Shown here piece by piece: positions 43,552-53,150 of a stretch of DNA of 64,000 nucleotides. The position numbers and the translations under genes were made by a program. The DNA is taken from NCBI RefSeq assembly GCF_033170155.1, contig NZ_CP137079.1, forward strand, positions 3,038,001-3,102,000, written 5' to 3'. Position 1 is the stretch's first letter. Each line of letters starts with the position of its first letter. Origin of the DNA: Raineyella sp. W15-4 (GTDB lineage Bacteria > Actinomycetota > Actinomycetes > Propionibacteriales > Propionibacteriaceae). The notes beneath the pieces are model-generated. The model had not been told where the DNA came from, searched no databases, and saw nothing but the letters and a program-made list of their open reading frames with translations.

Positions 43552-44910
43552 TCAGGCCCGCAGCGGCCGACGCTTCAGCACCCCGTACGTCACGATCCCG
43601 GCCAGCAGCCCCCAGAACGCGGCGACGATCCCGAACGGGTGGATCCCCGACAGTGAGACCACCAGGGTGACCAGGGCGGCCTCGATCACCGCTGGGCCGG
43701 CCCCGGCTTCCTGCATGGTGCCGTGCAGCGCGTTCTGGGTCGGCACGAGCAGCGCAACCCCGGCCAGGGCGGTGAGCATCGCCGGCGGGATCGCCGCGAA
43801 CAGGCCGACGATCATCGTGGCGAGGAACCCACCGAGCAGGTAGAAGACGCCGGTCGAGATCCCGGCGACGTAGCGGCGGTGCTTGTCCGGGTGGGATTCA
43901 CCGCTGGTGGCGATGGCCGCGGTGACGGCGGCGAGGTTGAGGGCGTGGCAGCCGAAGAAGGCGAAGACGACCGAGAGGATACCGGAACCGGTCAGCAGCA
44001 GCCGGTCGTTCGGTTCGAATCCGGAGGCGCGCATCACGATCAGGCCCGGGGCGTTCTGGCCGGCCTGGGTGACGATGAACAGCGGCACCGCGATGCCGAG
44101 GATCGCCCCGGTGGTGAAGTGTGGGACCAGCAGGGTGGGGACGGTGATCCCGGGGTGGAGGTCGAAGGTGCCGGTCGCGCCGGTGGCCGCGGCGAGGACG
44201 GCGCCCAGCGCCATCGCCCCGAACACCGCGTACCGCGGCAGGAACCGGCGGCCCAGCAGGTAGCCGACGACGATGCCGCCGGCCACCACCGGCGCCGTGA
44301 CGACCGCCCCGGCGACGGTGATCGCGAACGGCATCAGCACCCCGGCGAGCACCGCCTGGGTGATCGGCCGGGGCACCAGGGCGAGCAACCGCCCGATCAG
44401 GCCGGTGGCGCCGAGCAGCGCACTGAGCACGCCACAGACGATGTACGCACCGATCGCCTCGTTGATCGAGTAGCTGCCGAGGGTGGCCATCAGCACCGCG
44501 GCACCGGGGATCGACCAGGCGATCATGACCGGCTGCCGGGTGACCAGGCTGCCGAGGATGCAGGCGACGCCAGACCCGACCGAGATCGCCCAGACCCAGG
44601 AGCCGGTCAGCTCGGTGGACAGGCCGGCGGCCCGGGCGGCCTGGAGGACGACGAGGAGCGGCCCGGCGTAGGAGATCGCCACGGCAACGAAGCCGGCGAC
44701 AATCGCCGAGACGGACAGTTGATCACGGACGGCGCGCAGCGGTCGCCGGCGCGGCCCGCCGTGCTGCGGCGCCTGCTGCCCGTGCTCCGGGGCCCGTGGG
44801 TCGGGTTCCGGGATCCGAGGTCCGGTCTCCGGGGTCACCGGTCGGAGCTGCGGGATCCGAGGTCCGTCCTTCGGTGCGCGATCTGTCGCGGTCAGCATCG
44901 GCTGGTCCAT
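43552..44910 (-). CDS. BenE-family benzoate/H+ symporter-like transporter
   Basis: The 452-residue membrane protein has about 12 hydrophobic segments and the BenE pattern: FVAVAISYAGPLLVVLQAARAAGLS, SVGSGVACILGSLVTRQPVMIAWSIPGAAVL and VFAFFGCHALNLAAVTAAIATSGESHPDK. BenE members carry aromatic carboxylates, but many actinobacterial copies sit away from benzoate-degradation genes, as here, so the true substrate is open. The first ~65 residues are a Pro/Arg-rich cytoplasmic leader. AGGACGGTGAC before the ATG is only a modest ribosome site. Confidence 0.85.
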   Translation of the reverse strand: MDQPMLTATDRAPKDGPRIPQLRPVTPETGPRIPEPDPRAPEHGQQAPQHGGPRRRPLRAVRDQLSVSAIVAGFVAVAISYAGPLLVVLQAARAAGLSTELTGSWVWAISVGSGVACILGSLVTRQPVMIAWSIPGAAVLMATLGSYSINEAIGAYIVCGVLSALLGATGLIGRLLALVPRPITQAVLAGVLMPFAITVAGAVVTAPVVAGGIVVGYLLGRRFLPRYAVFGAMALGAVLAAATGATGTFDLHPGITVPTLLVPHFTTGAILGIAVPLFIVTQAGQNAPGLIVMRASGFEPNDRLLLTGSGILSVVFAFFGCHALNLAAVTAAIATSGESHPDKHRRYVAGISTGVFYLLGGFLATMIVGLFAAIPPAMLTALAGVALLVPTQNALHGTMQEAGAGPAVIEAALVTLVVSLSGIHPFGIVAAFWGLLAGIVTYGVLKRRPLRA

Positions 44911-45096
44911 GTCACCGTCCTGGTCGTACGGCCCGAGTGGGCGACGTCGAGTACGGCAGACACCGCACCCTTGTGGCGTCGGTCACACTATGGCCGCCAT
45001 GACAGCACGGACCGGGCTGTGCCGGGCTGAGGCACCCCACGGCGGCAGACTCGGCAGATACCGAGGCGGTCACTGGGAAGATGCCCGGCTCCTGAC

Positions 45097-45136
45097 CTCC
45101 CGGGCTCCCGGACTCCCGGACTCCCGGACTCCCGAC
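45097..45136. repeat. 8-bp tandem repeat, five units
   Basis: CTCCCGGA-type octamers run from 45097 to 45136 in the 279-bp gap between benE and pepN; the middle three units are identical. Nothing else is identified in the gap. Confidence 0.8.
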
Positions 45137-45189
45137 GATCCTCACCACCACCGACGATTCTCAAACAGCCCGACGGGCCGCGGCGCCCC

Positions 45190-47892
45190 TCAGCCGTTCT
45201 CGGCGGCCACCATCGCCAGCACCGCCAGCTGGGCCCGGGCGGCCCGCTCGGCCCGGTCGGCGTGTTCCAGGACCAACCGGCGCAGCGCCGCCGGAGCGCC
45301 GGCGTGCCAGTCCAACCAGCGGTGCGCGTCGGCGACGACGGGATGCTCCGCCGCCGGGCGGGTCAGGTCGACGTCGACGACTGCCGGGAACAGGCCGGCG
45401 ACCAGCCGGGTGGCGATCTCGATCGGGAACCGCTCCCACCAGCGGGTCAGCCGGTCCCAATAGGGCTCGGCGTACTCGGCGACGAGGTCACGATGGGCCG
45501 GGGTGCCCCAACCGGCGAGGGCGGCGCTGATCTCCTCGTTCGACCACACCGACGGGTAGTGCTGCACCTGCTCCCAGGCCCACTTCTTGGCCTGCGGATC
45601 GGGTCGCCCGATCCGCGCGGTGAGGTGGTGGGCCCGGGCCCGGGCGGTCGGGTCGGCGGCCAGGGCGGCGTCGAGCTCGTCGTCGGTCACCCGGCCCAGC
45701 GCGGACAGGGCGATCAGCGCCTGCCAGCGCAGCTCCGTCCCGACCTCCAGGCCGGGCGGGACCGGCCCGGCGAGCAGCATGCCGAGCCGCGCGGCAGCCC
45801 CCGGGGCGTCCTCCTCGCCGACCTGACCGCCGAGCAGCGTCGCGGCCCGCGCCCAGGCGAGCTGCTGGTCGGAGCCCGGCGCGGCGGCGACCAACCGGTC
45901 CCAGGCGCCGTCGAAGGCATCCGCCCAGGCCGCTGCCCGCAACGCTCGCGGCAGGAACCGGTCGACCGCGGTCACCGTGTCACCGACGAGGTGCGGCAGC
46001 AGCGTGGTGGCGCTCTCGTCGTCGCGGCGGTCGAGCCGTCCGCCGTGCTCCACCACCGCCCGGATGAACGCGGTGGCGGGCATCCGGGCGTCGCGGACGT
46101 CGTTCCACAGCGCCGCCCAGACCTGGGACTGGGCGAGCGGGTCCACCATCCCGCCGGCGTACGCGAGCGCGGTGTCGCGGCTGACCGGGTCGAGCCGGGT
46201 GAGGGCGTAGGTCAGGTCGTCGTCGTTGGGGAGCACCAGCCGCGGGCCCTCCCCGGCCGGGTCGATGTCGGTCAGGTCGAGATCCACGCCGTTGCCGACC
46301 AGATCCGTCTCGGCGTGATGCGTACGGCGCAGCCGGCCGTCCGGGTCGGGCAGGTAGAGGCCGACCGACAGCCGGTGCGGGCGGCGGGCGGCATCGGGGG
46401 AGGTACGGCGCAGGTGGATCACCCCGTCCGGGCCCGGCCCCTCGGTGGTCAGCTCGTCGACCCCGGAGGTCTGCAGCCACTGTTCGGCCCAGGCGCGCAG
46501 GTTGCGGCCGGAGACCTCCTCCAGCGCGTCGAGCAGGTCGAGCAGCCGGGCCGCCCCGAAGGCGTGCCGGGCGAAGTACCGCCGGGCGCCGGCGAAGAAG
46601 GCCTTGTCGCCCACGTACGCCACCAGTTGCTTGAGCACCGCGGCGCCCTTGGCGTAGGTGATCCCGTCGAAGTTCTGCTTGGCCGCCTCCAGGTCGGGGA
46701 TGTCCGCGGCGACCGGATGGGTGGTGGGCAGCTGGTCGGCGGCGTACGCCCAGGCCTTGCGGGCGCCGGCGAAGGTCACCCACGCCTCCGGGTGGTCGTC
46801 GACGTCGACGCTGGTGCGTACGCCCATGTACTCGGCGAAGGACTCCTTGAGCCACAGGTCGTCCCACCAGGCCGGGGTGACCAGGTCACCGAACCACAGG
46901 TGCGCCATCTCGTGCAGCATCGTGGTGGACCGCTGCTCGAGCTCCTGGCGGGTCGGCCGGGAGGTGAACAGGTACTTCTCGTGGAAGGTGATGCAGCCCG
47001 GGTTCTCCATCGCGCCGATGTTGTACTCCGGGGCGAAGAGCTGGTCGTACTTGCCCCACGGGTAGGGGAAGCCGAACAGGTCGTGGTAGCGGTCCAGGCC
47101 GCGCTTGGTGGTCTCGAACAGCCGGTCGGCGTCGAGGTGTCCGGCCAGCGAGGCCCGGCACCACAGCCCGAGCGGGACCTCCAGGGTGGTCGCGCCGGCG
47201 CGGCGGGTCCACAGGTCGTGGACGTGGTGCCACGGCCCCGCGCACACCGCGGTGAGGTAGGTCGACAGCGGCGGGGTCGGCTGGAAGGTGGTGCGGACGA
47301 ACTCGCCGTCAGCAGGGATGCCGGCGTCGGCCGCGCCGACGGCTTCCGCGACGCCCGGACCACCGTCGACCGGGAGCTGGGAGGCGATCGCCTGGTTCGC
47401 GACCACCGACCAGGCCGCCGGGGCGGTGACGTGCAGGATCCGGGCGGCCTTGAGGTCGGGCTGTTCGAAGGTGGCGAAGATCCGCCGGGCGTCGGCCGGT
47501 TCGAGGTGGGAGTAGAGGTAGGTCTCCCCGTCGACCGGGTCGACGAACCGGTGCAGTCCCTGGCCGGTGCGTGAGTAGGCGGCGACGGCCCGTACGGTCA
47601 CCCGGTTGGACCGGTGCGGCACCAGTCCGGTCAGCCGCAGGGCCGCGCCGTCCCAGATCCGGGCGGGGTCCAGCGGGTCGCCGTTCACCTCCACCGACGC
47701 CACCGACTCCCCGATGAAGTCCAGCCGGACGTCCTCCGCGGTGGTCAGGAAGGTGATCGTGGTGGTCGACGGGAAGCCGCTGACCGCGGGGTCGGGGGCA
47801 CCGGACAGATCCAGGTCCACGTCGTACGCATGCACCTCGAGGCTCGCGGAACGCCGCTCGGCCTCGACCTTGGTCAGGTTCGCGCTGCTCAC
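45190..47892 (-). CDS. pepN: Aminopeptidase N (M1 family)
   Basis: The 900-residue zinc aminopeptidase removes N-terminal residues from peptides in the cytoplasm. The exopeptidase motif GAMEN is at 293-297 and the zinc site HEMAHLWFGDL starts at H327, with the distal glutamate in LKESFAEYMG. The C-terminal ERAP1-like helical domain is complete. The length matches actinobacterial PepN. The GTG start lies 6 nt after TAGGCT. It is a single gene, with the downstream FAH-family gene ending 72 bp before its start and therefore not part of the same transcript's 5' end. Confidence 0.96.
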   Translation of the reverse strand: MSSANLTKVEAERRSASLEVHAYDVDLDLSGAPDPAVSGFPSTTTITFLTTAEDVRLDFIGESVASVEVNGDPLDPARIWDGAALRLTGLVPHRSNRVTVRAVAAYSRTGQGLHRFVDPVDGETYLYSHLEPADARRIFATFEQPDLKAARILHVTAPAAWSVVANQAIASQLPVDGGPGVAEAVGAADAGIPADGEFVRTTFQPTPPLSTYLTAVCAGPWHHVHDLWTRRAGATTLEVPLGLWCRASLAGHLDADRLFETTKRGLDRYHDLFGFPYPWGKYDQLFAPEYNIGAMENPGCITFHEKYLFTSRPTRQELEQRSTTMLHEMAHLWFGDLVTPAWWDDLWLKESFAEYMGVRTSVDVDDHPEAWVTFAGARKAWAYAADQLPTTHPVAADIPDLEAAKQNFDGITYAKGAAVLKQLVAYVGDKAFFAGARRYFARHAFGAARLLDLLDALEEVSGRNLRAWAEQWLQTSGVDELTTEGPGPDGVIHLRRTSPDAARRPHRLSVGLYLPDPDGRLRRTHHAETDLVGNGVDLDLTDIDPAGEGPRLVLPNDDDLTYALTRLDPVSRDTALAYAGGMVDPLAQSQVWAALWNDVRDARMPATAFIRAVVEHGGRLDRRDDESATTLLPHLVGDTVTAVDRFLPRALRAAAWADAFDGAWDRLVAAAPGSDQQLAWARAATLLGGQVGEEDAPGAAARLGMLLAGPVPPGLEVGTELRWQALIALSALGRVTDDELDAALAADPTARARAHHLTARIGRPDPQAKKWAWEQVQHYPSVWSNEEISAALAGWGTPAHRDLVAEYAEPYWDRLTRWWERFPIEIATRLVAGLFPAVVDVDLTRPAAEHPVVADAHRWLDWHAGAPAALRRLVLEHADRAERAARAQLAVLAMVAAENG

Positions 47893-47898
47893 CGGATC

Positions 47899-47904
47899 AG
47901 CCTA
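47899..47904 (-). promoter_or_regulatory. -10 element (TAGGCT) for leaderless pepN
   Basis: TAGGCT on the minus strand ends 6 nt before the GTG at 47892. Confidence 0.55.
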
Positions 47905-47963
47905 ACCGCGGGCGGTCGGCGGCATCGGTCGGGATCGGGACACAGCCCGCCCGGCGATCCCGG

Positions 47964-48788
47964 TCAGCCGGCGACGAACCGGTTCTCCAGCCGGCCCAGG
48001 CCGGCCACCTCGACCTCGACCACGTCCCCGGCGCGGAGGAACACCTGCGGGTCCCGGGCCAGACCGACCCCGCCCGGGGTGCCGGTCAGCAGCAGGTCAC
48101 CGGCGCGCAGGGTGACGATCGTCGACACGTACGCCACCAGCTTCGCCGCGGTGAAGACCAGGTCACCGGTGTTCGCCTGCTGCATCAACCGCCCGTTGAC
48201 CCTGGTCGTGATCGCCGCATCGCCGGGGTCGAACTCGTCGGCAGTGACCAGCACCGGGCCGACCGGGGTGGACGACTGCCAGATCTTGCCCTGCAGCCAC
48301 TCGCCGGTGCGGCGCTGGAAGCCGCGCATCGACACGTCGTTGACCACGGTGTACCCGGCGATGCAGCCGGCGGCGTCCTCCTCGGCCACCCGGTAGGCGT
48401 CCGCACCGATCGCCACGCCGAGCTCGCACTCCCAGTCCAGCATCGGATCCTCGGCCGGGGCCACCACCTCGTCGTACGGTCCGGTGAGGCTGTCCGCGAA
48501 CTTGGCGAACAGCGTCGGGTACGTGGGCAGCTCCCGGCCCATCTCCCGGATGTGGGTGGCGTAGTTCAGCCCGGCGCAGATCACCTTGCCCGGGGCCGGC
48601 AGCAGGGTCGCCAGGTCCGCCGCGGAGGCCGGCACGGTGGTCCCGGTCGCGGCGGCCGCGACCTCGCGCCAGTCGGGGTCGGCGAGCAGCTCGCTGACGT
48701 CGTCGCAGCCCTCGATGAGGGTGTACGTGTCGCCGTCGAGGCGGGCGGCGGCGGTGCCGTCGGGGGTACGGAGGGTGGCGAGACGCAT
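47964..48788 (-). CDS. Fumarylacetoacetate hydrolase family protein
   Basis: The 274-residue FAH-fold enzyme has ICAGLNYATHIREMG, DWECELGVAIG (the metal-binding glutamates), YTVVNDVSMRGFQ and LLLTGTPGGVGLARDP. The family covers fumarylpyruvate and acylpyruvate hydrolases, oxaloacetate decarboxylases and 2-hydroxyhepta-dienedioate isomerases. No aromatic degradation operon is nearby, so acylpyruvase or oxaloacetate decarboxylase activity is most likely. GAAGGAGC lies 6 nt before the ATG, one of the clear Shine-Dalgarno starts in this stretch. Confidence 0.9.
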   Translation of the reverse strand: MRLATLRTPDGTAAARLDGDTYTLIEGCDDVSELLADPDWREVAAAATGTTVPASAADLATLLPAPGKVICAGLNYATHIREMGRELPTYPTLFAKFADSLTGPYDEVVAPAEDPMLDWECELGVAIGADAYRVAEEDAAGCIAGYTVVNDVSMRGFQRRTGEWLQGKIWQSSTPVGPVLVTADEFDPGDAAITTRVNGRLMQQANTGDLVFTAAKLVAYVSTIVTLRAGDLLLTGTPGGVGLARDPQVFLRAGDVVEVEVAGLGRLENRFVAG

Positions 48789-48881
48789 GGGGCAGCTCCT
48801 TCGGTGCTCGGTTCGCCCCGATCATCGCCTGCCGGCCCGGGCGCGGCAACGGATTCAGTCCACTCTCAGGCACACCGGCCG

Positions 48882-48887
48882 TAGGGT
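48882..48887 (+). promoter_or_regulatory. -10 element (TAGGGT) for leaderless AI-2E transporter operon
   Basis: TAGGGT ends 7 nt before the GTG at 48895. Confidence 0.55.
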
Positions 48888-48894
48888 TTGACCT

Positions 48895-50052
48895 GTGACC
48901 ACCAGTCCGCCGGCACCACCACCCTCCTCGATCGACGAGGCGGTGCCCAGGGCGCTGCGGGTCGCCGCTGCCTGGGGCTGGCGGCTGATCGTCCTGACGG
49001 TGGTCGGCTACGGCATCTCCTGGGTGCTGCTGCAGATCCCGATCCTGGTGACGGCGACGATGGTCGCGCTGCTGCTCGCCGTCCTGCTCGGCCCGATGGT
49101 CGCCTGGTTGCACCGGCGGGCCCGGCTGCACCGCGGGCTGGCGGCGGTGATCAGCGTCCTGTTGACCGCCGCGGTCGCCGGTGGCCTGCTGGCCGTGGTG
49201 GGCCAGCGGATCGCCAGCGGCGTCACCCACCTCCACCTGGACCTCTACGGCGGTGTCGGGCAGGTGCAGACCTGGCTGTCCCAGGGGCCGCTGCACCTGC
49301 GCCCCGGGCAGGTCGACCGGGTGTTCACCGAGATCCAGAACTGGATCAGCCAGCACACCGCCAACCTCACCCAGGGCGCCTTCCGGGTCGGCTCCTCCGC
49401 CCTCGACACGGTGATCGGGACCTTCCTGTGCCTGATCACCACCATCATCTTCCTGGCGGACGGACGCCGGATCTGGACCTTCCTGATCGGCGGCTTCGCA
49501 CTGGGCGAGCGGGTCCGGATCGACACCGCGTTCCGCAGCGGCTGGCGCAGCCTCTCGGCCTACATCCACACCCAGCTGCTCGTCGCCGCCCTGGACGCGC
49601 TGCTCGTCTGGGTCGGCGCGGTGATCCTCGGCTCGCCGTTCGCCACGGCGATGGCGATCCTGGTGTTCGTGTCGGCCTTCGTGCCGGTCATCGGGGTGGT
49701 CTTCGGCGGGGCGATCGCCATCCTCACCACGCTGTTGCTCCAGGGCTGGGTGCCGGCGCTGGTGCTGCTGGCCATCGTCACCGGGGTGCAGCAACTGGAG
49801 TCCCACGTGCTGCAGCCGTTCCTGATGGGCCGCGCGGTGGCACTGCATCCGCTGGCGGTGATCTTCGCGGTGACCGCCGGTTCGATGATGTTCGGCGTGG
49901 TGGGCGCCCTCTTCGCGGTGCCGACGCTGGCGATGGCGAACGCCGGGATCCGGACGTACGTTCAGGTGGGAGCCCGGCGGCGGCCGCCCGAGGCATCACC
50001 ACCGGCCGCCACCACTGGACCGCCGGCGGACGCCGGGACGCCCGCACAGTGA
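48895..50052 (+). CDS. AI-2E family transporter
   Basis: The 385-residue membrane protein has paired helices at the N-terminus (LIVLTVVGYGISWVLLQIPILVTATMVALLLAVLLGPMV), a ~90-residue extramembrane middle and a C-terminal helical half. That half has VSAFVPVIGVVFGGAIAILTTLLLQG and the conserved QQLESHVLQPFLMGRAVALHPLAVI, the hallmark of the family (UPF0118). Members were named for autoinducer-2 export, but many are Na+/H+ antiporters or unknown. The GTG start is leaderless. It overlaps the next gene by GTGA, starting a three-gene operon ending in a response regulator. Confidence 0.92.
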   Translation: MTTSPPAPPPSSIDEAVPRALRVAAAWGWRLIVLTVVGYGISWVLLQIPILVTATMVALLLAVLLGPMVAWLHRRARLHRGLAAVISVLLTAAVAGGLLAVVGQRIASGVTHLHLDLYGGVGQVQTWLSQGPLHLRPGQVDRVFTEIQNWISQHTANLTQGAFRVGSSALDTVIGTFLCLITTIIFLADGRRIWTFLIGGFALGERVRIDTAFRSGWRSLSAYIHTQLLVAALDALLVWVGAVILGSPFATAMAILVFVSAFVPVIGVVFGGAIAILTTLLLQGWVPALVLLAIVTGVQQLESHVLQPFLMGRAVALHPLAVIFAVTAGSMMFGVVGALFAVPTLAMANAGIRTYVQVGARRRPPEASPPAATTGPPADAGTPAQ

Positions 50053-50825
50053 CGGCATGGCAGCTGGTCGGTGCCTGCGTGGCGTTGTCCATCGCCGGAT
50101 TCGACCCGTTCGGCGCGCTGGCGCTGCTCGCCGCTCTTGCCCGCGGGGCCGGCCGCCGGGCGGCGATCGCCTTCACCGCGGCCGGGGCGGCGGTGATCAT
50201 CGCCGCGGCGATGCTGCTCGATCTGCTGGCGTACGCGCTACTGCCGGACGGGATGCCGCACGTCCCGGATGTCGTCTGGGGATCCCTCGAGGCGGCCGCC
50301 GCGGTGGGCCTGTTGGTCTGGGGCGTCCGGCGCCTGGCCGCCCGGCGCGACGCCGGACACCCCCTGCCGCAGGGCGCCGGACATCCGCTGCCGAACGAGG
50401 CCGGTCCGGCGGCATCGGGCGCCGAGGATGACTCGGACGAGGCCAGCGCCCCCGACGACGTGCCCCGGCGGCTGCGCGGCACCGGGACCGGGCCGATGGC
50501 CCTGGCCGGCGCCGCGTACGGGCTGACCGTGCTGGGCGACCCGGGCTTCTGGGGGCTGGTGGCGCTGGTCCACCGGCTGCAGGCGGGGCCGGCGCTCGGC
50601 ATCGCCGCGCTGTGGTGGCTGCTCAGCCAGTCGCCGCTGGTCGCACTGGCCGTGGCCGTCGCCCTGGGCGCCGGCGACCCGGTCGGCCGGTGGATGCGAC
50701 GGTCCTGGCGTCGGGTGGCCGCGCCGCTGGGACGGATCGGCACCGCGGTGATCCTGCTGGCCGGTCTCGTACTCGGCGCCGATGTCGTACTGTGGCTGTC
50801 CACGGGGGCGTTCCTGCTCGGGTGA
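50049..50825 (+). CDS. Integral membrane protein of LysE/GAP-like topology
   Basis: The 258-residue protein has about six hydrophobic segments split by an acidic, disordered Asp/Ser/Ala loop (residues ~105-150). The start VTAWQLVGACVALSIAGFDPFGALALLAALARG and the later GTAVILLAGLVLGADVVLWLST suggest a GAP/LysE-type or related small exporter, but no diagnostic motif fixes it. Its GTG overlaps the AI-2E transporter stop, so the two are coupled, and the response regulator gene follows after 26 bp. Likely role: a membrane transporter or accessory of that operon. Confidence 0.7.
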   Translation: MTAWQLVGACVALSIAGFDPFGALALLAALARGAGRRAAIAFTAAGAAVIIAAAMLLDLLAYALLPDGMPHVPDVVWGSLEAAAAVGLLVWGVRRLAARRDAGHPLPQGAGHPLPNEAGPAASGAEDDSDEASAPDDVPRRLRGTGTGPMALAGAAYGLTVLGDPGFWGLVALVHRLQAGPALGIAALWWLLSQSPLVALAVAVALGAGDPVGRWMRRSWRRVAAPLGRIGTAVILLAGLVLGADVVLWLSTGAFLLG

Positions 50826-50851
50826 GCCCACGTCAGGGGAGGTGCGGACAC

Positions 50852-51520
50852 GTGCGCGTGCTGCTGGTGGAGGACGACAGGTCCCTCGCCGAGCTCGTCC
50901 AGCGAGGCCTGGGGCCGGACGGGTTCAGCATCGACGTGGCCCGGACCGGCCCCGAGGGGCTGTGGGCGGCGACCGAGCAGCCGTACGACGCGGTGGTGCT
51001 CGACATCATGCTGCCCGGCCTCAACGGCTATGACGTCCTCAAGGGCATCCGCAAGGCGGAGGTGTGGGTGCCGGTGATCATGCTCACCGCGAAGGACGGG
51101 GACCTCGACCAGGTCGACGCCTTCGACCTCGGCGCGGACGACTACCTGACCAAACCGTTCAGCCTGGCGGTGCTGGCGGCCCGGCTGCGGGCGCTGATCC
51201 GGCGCGGCGCCCCGCCGCGGCCCTCCGTGCTGGTCGTCGGTGACCTGGAGCTGGATCCGTCCAGCGGCCGGGTCGCCCGGGCCGGCACCGACATCCGGCT
51301 CACCGCCAAGGAGTTCGCCCTGCTGGAGTACCTGATGCGGCGGGCCGGTGACGTGGTGTCCAAGACCGACCTCCTCGACCACGTGTGGGACGCGGCCTTC
51401 GAGGGCGACCTCAACATCGTCGAGGTCTACGTCGGCTATCTGCGCCGCAAGATCGACGAGCCCTTCGGGGTGCACACCATCGAGACCCTGCGAGGCCGGG
51501 GCTACCGGCTCAACAGCTGA
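50852..51520 (+). CDS. OmpR/PhoB-family response regulator
   Basis: The 222-residue regulator has a receiver domain (D7-D8 acidic pocket in VEDDRS, phospho-acceptor D51 in VVLDIMLPG, K near 101 in MLTAKDG) and a winged-helix DNA-binding domain (LTAKEFALLEYLMRRAGDVVSKTDLLDHVWD, VYVGYLRRKID, IETLRGRGYRL). GGGGAGG precedes the GTG. It is transcribed with the AI-2E and membrane-protein genes. Its probable kinase is encoded on the opposite strand, stops facing with 31 bp between, so the pair is not cotranscribed, an uncommon arrangement. Confidence 0.95.
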   Translation: MRVLLVEDDRSLAELVQRGLGPDGFSIDVARTGPEGLWAATEQPYDAVVLDIMLPGLNGYDVLKGIRKAEVWVPVIMLTAKDGDLDQVDAFDLGADDYLTKPFSLAVLAARLRALIRRGAPPRPSVLVVGDLELDPSSGRVARAGTDIRLTAKEFALLEYLMRRAGDVVSKTDLLDHVWDAAFEGDLNIVEVYVGYLRRKIDEPFGVHTIETLRGRGYRLNS

Positions 51521-51551
51521 GTCCGGCGGGCCCGGCCTGACGACCCCTCTG

Positions 51552-53099
51552 TCAGCCTTCCCGGCCCGACGGCGCCTCGTCGTCACCGCCGCCCTGGTCA
51601 CCCCCGACCTCGCCGGGCCCTTCCGGCTCCCCGCCCGGGGTGGTGCCGGCCGCCGGCAGCCGGATCTCGAACCGCGCACCACCCCACGGGGACTCCCCGG
51701 CGGTGACGGTGCCGCCGTGGGCGGTGACGATGCTGTGCACGATCGCCAGGCCGAGACCCGCCCCGCCGTGGGACCGGCCACGGTCGGCGTCGAGCCGGAC
51801 GAACCGGTCGAAGACCCGGGCGCGCTCGTCGGCGGGGATCCCGGGCCCGTCGTCGTCGACCCGGACGACCGCCTCCTCGCCCTCCGCCCCGACCGACAGG
51901 CCGAGCCTGCCGTGGGCGACCCGGGCGGCGTTGTCGACCAGGTTGCGGACCGCCCGATACAGGTCATCCGGCTCCCCCACGACCCGGGCCGCGGCCAGCC
52001 GGGCCTCGACGGCCAGTCCGGTGGAGGTCCGCATCCGGCTCACCTCCGCCGCGACGATGTCGTCTAGGTCGACGTCGACGGTGCGGCGGTGCAGCATCCC
52101 GGCGTCGGCCCGGGCCAGCACCAGCAGCCCGTCGGTGAGCGAGGCCAGGTGCCGGGTCTCGGTCATCATCAGCGGCAGCACGGCGGGCAGCTCCTCGGGG
52201 CGCTGTTGGAGGATCTCCAGCCCGGCGCCGAGCGCGGCGACCGGGGAGCGCAGTTCGTGGCTGGCGTCGGCGACGAAACGGCGCTGGCTGTCGCGGGAGT
52301 GCTGGATCCGGGTGAGCAGCGCGTTCATGGTGACGGCGAGCCGACCGATCTCGTCGTGGCGCGGCGGGACCGGCACCCGGCCGGTGACATCGGCCGCCCC
52401 GATCTCCTCGACCGCCGTCCGCAGTTCCTCCACCGGCCGCAGCGTACGGCCCACCAGCAGCCACACCGCCCACCCGCCGAGCAGCGACAGCAGCGGCACA
52501 CCGCCCACCAGCGACAGGGCGTCCTGGCGCAGTGCGCGGTCCACCCCCGCCAGGGTCCCGCCGGTGACCACGACGTACGCCGTGCCCGCCGAAGTGATCC
52601 CCTGGGCGACCGCGAGGTAGGGGGTGTCGCTGTGCGGTGCCCGGGCGTGCCGGTCGACCACCGTCACCCCCGGTGCCGGCCGCGCCGTCGTCAGCGGGGC
52701 GTCCCACCGGCCGTCGGCGGCGTACACCACCTCCGCCTGCCCGGTGCGGGACGGGTCGAGCACCTGCAACGCCCCGCCGGATCCGAGGGGATGGACATCC
52801 TCGGCCGTCAGCCCGGCGACGCCGCGCTGGGCGACGACGGCCACCGCCTCACTGAGCCGGGCCCGCTGGGTGTCCTCGATCCCCCGGCGCAGCGTGGTGG
52901 CCAGGGCGCCCAGCATGATCCCGCCGCCGGTGAACAGGGCGAAGGCCAGCACCAGGACGGCGACGAACGCCGCCTGGCCCCGGACGCCGGGCCCCTCCGC
53001 GGGCCGAACCCCGGCGGGGTGTCCCGACGGCCGTGGCCACTCGGGGTCGCGATGATCACCCGGCTCGGGAGAGTGTCCGGGATCACGTGGCACGGACAT
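51552..53099 (-). CDS. Sensor histidine kinase (HAMP, HisKA, HATPase)
   Basis: The 515-residue membrane kinase has two membrane helices (about residues 43-66 and 185-205) around a ~120-residue extracellular sensor, a HAMP domain (GRTLRPVEELRTAVEEIG...RHDEIGRLAVTMNALLTRI), HisKA with the phospho-acceptor in ADASHELRSPVAALGAG (H281), and HATPase_c with NLVDNAARV, DDGPGIP and GGAGLGLAIV. The C-terminal ~30 residues are Gly/Glu-rich. The ATG at 53099 is used; 53117 is possible. It converges with the response regulator and diverges from the PrsW-esterase-lysX operon with only a 64-bp shared promoter region, which makes that operon a candidate target. Confidence 0.93.
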   Translation of the reverse strand: MSVPRDPGHSPEPGDHRDPEWPRPSGHPAGVRPAEGPGVRGQAAFVAVLVLAFALFTGGGIMLGALATTLRRGIEDTQRARLSEAVAVVAQRGVAGLTAEDVHPLGSGGALQVLDPSRTGQAEVVYAADGRWDAPLTTARPAPGVTVVDRHARAPHSDTPYLAVAQGITSAGTAYVVVTGGTLAGVDRALRQDALSLVGGVPLLSLLGGWAVWLLVGRTLRPVEELRTAVEEIGAADVTGRVPVPPRHDEIGRLAVTMNALLTRIQHSRDSQRRFVADASHELRSPVAALGAGLEILQQRPEELPAVLPLMMTETRHLASLTDGLLVLARADAGMLHRRTVDVDLDDIVAAEVSRMRTSTGLAVEARLAAARVVGEPDDLYRAVRNLVDNAARVAHGRLGLSVGAEGEEAVVRVDDDGPGIPADERARVFDRFVRLDADRGRSHGGAGLGLAIVHSIVTAHGGTVTAGESPWGGARFEIRLPAAGTTPGGEPEGPGEVGGDQGGGDDEAPSGREG

Positions 53100-53150
53100 G
53101 TCTCCATCCTGCCGCATGGAACGCTCAGCGGGCTTTCAGCGCGGCGCACC

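Noticed and set aside
41345-43843. 832-residue plus-strand frame opposite purL
   Set aside because: Antisense shadow caused by GC-rich third positions; purL motifs are unambiguous on the other strand.
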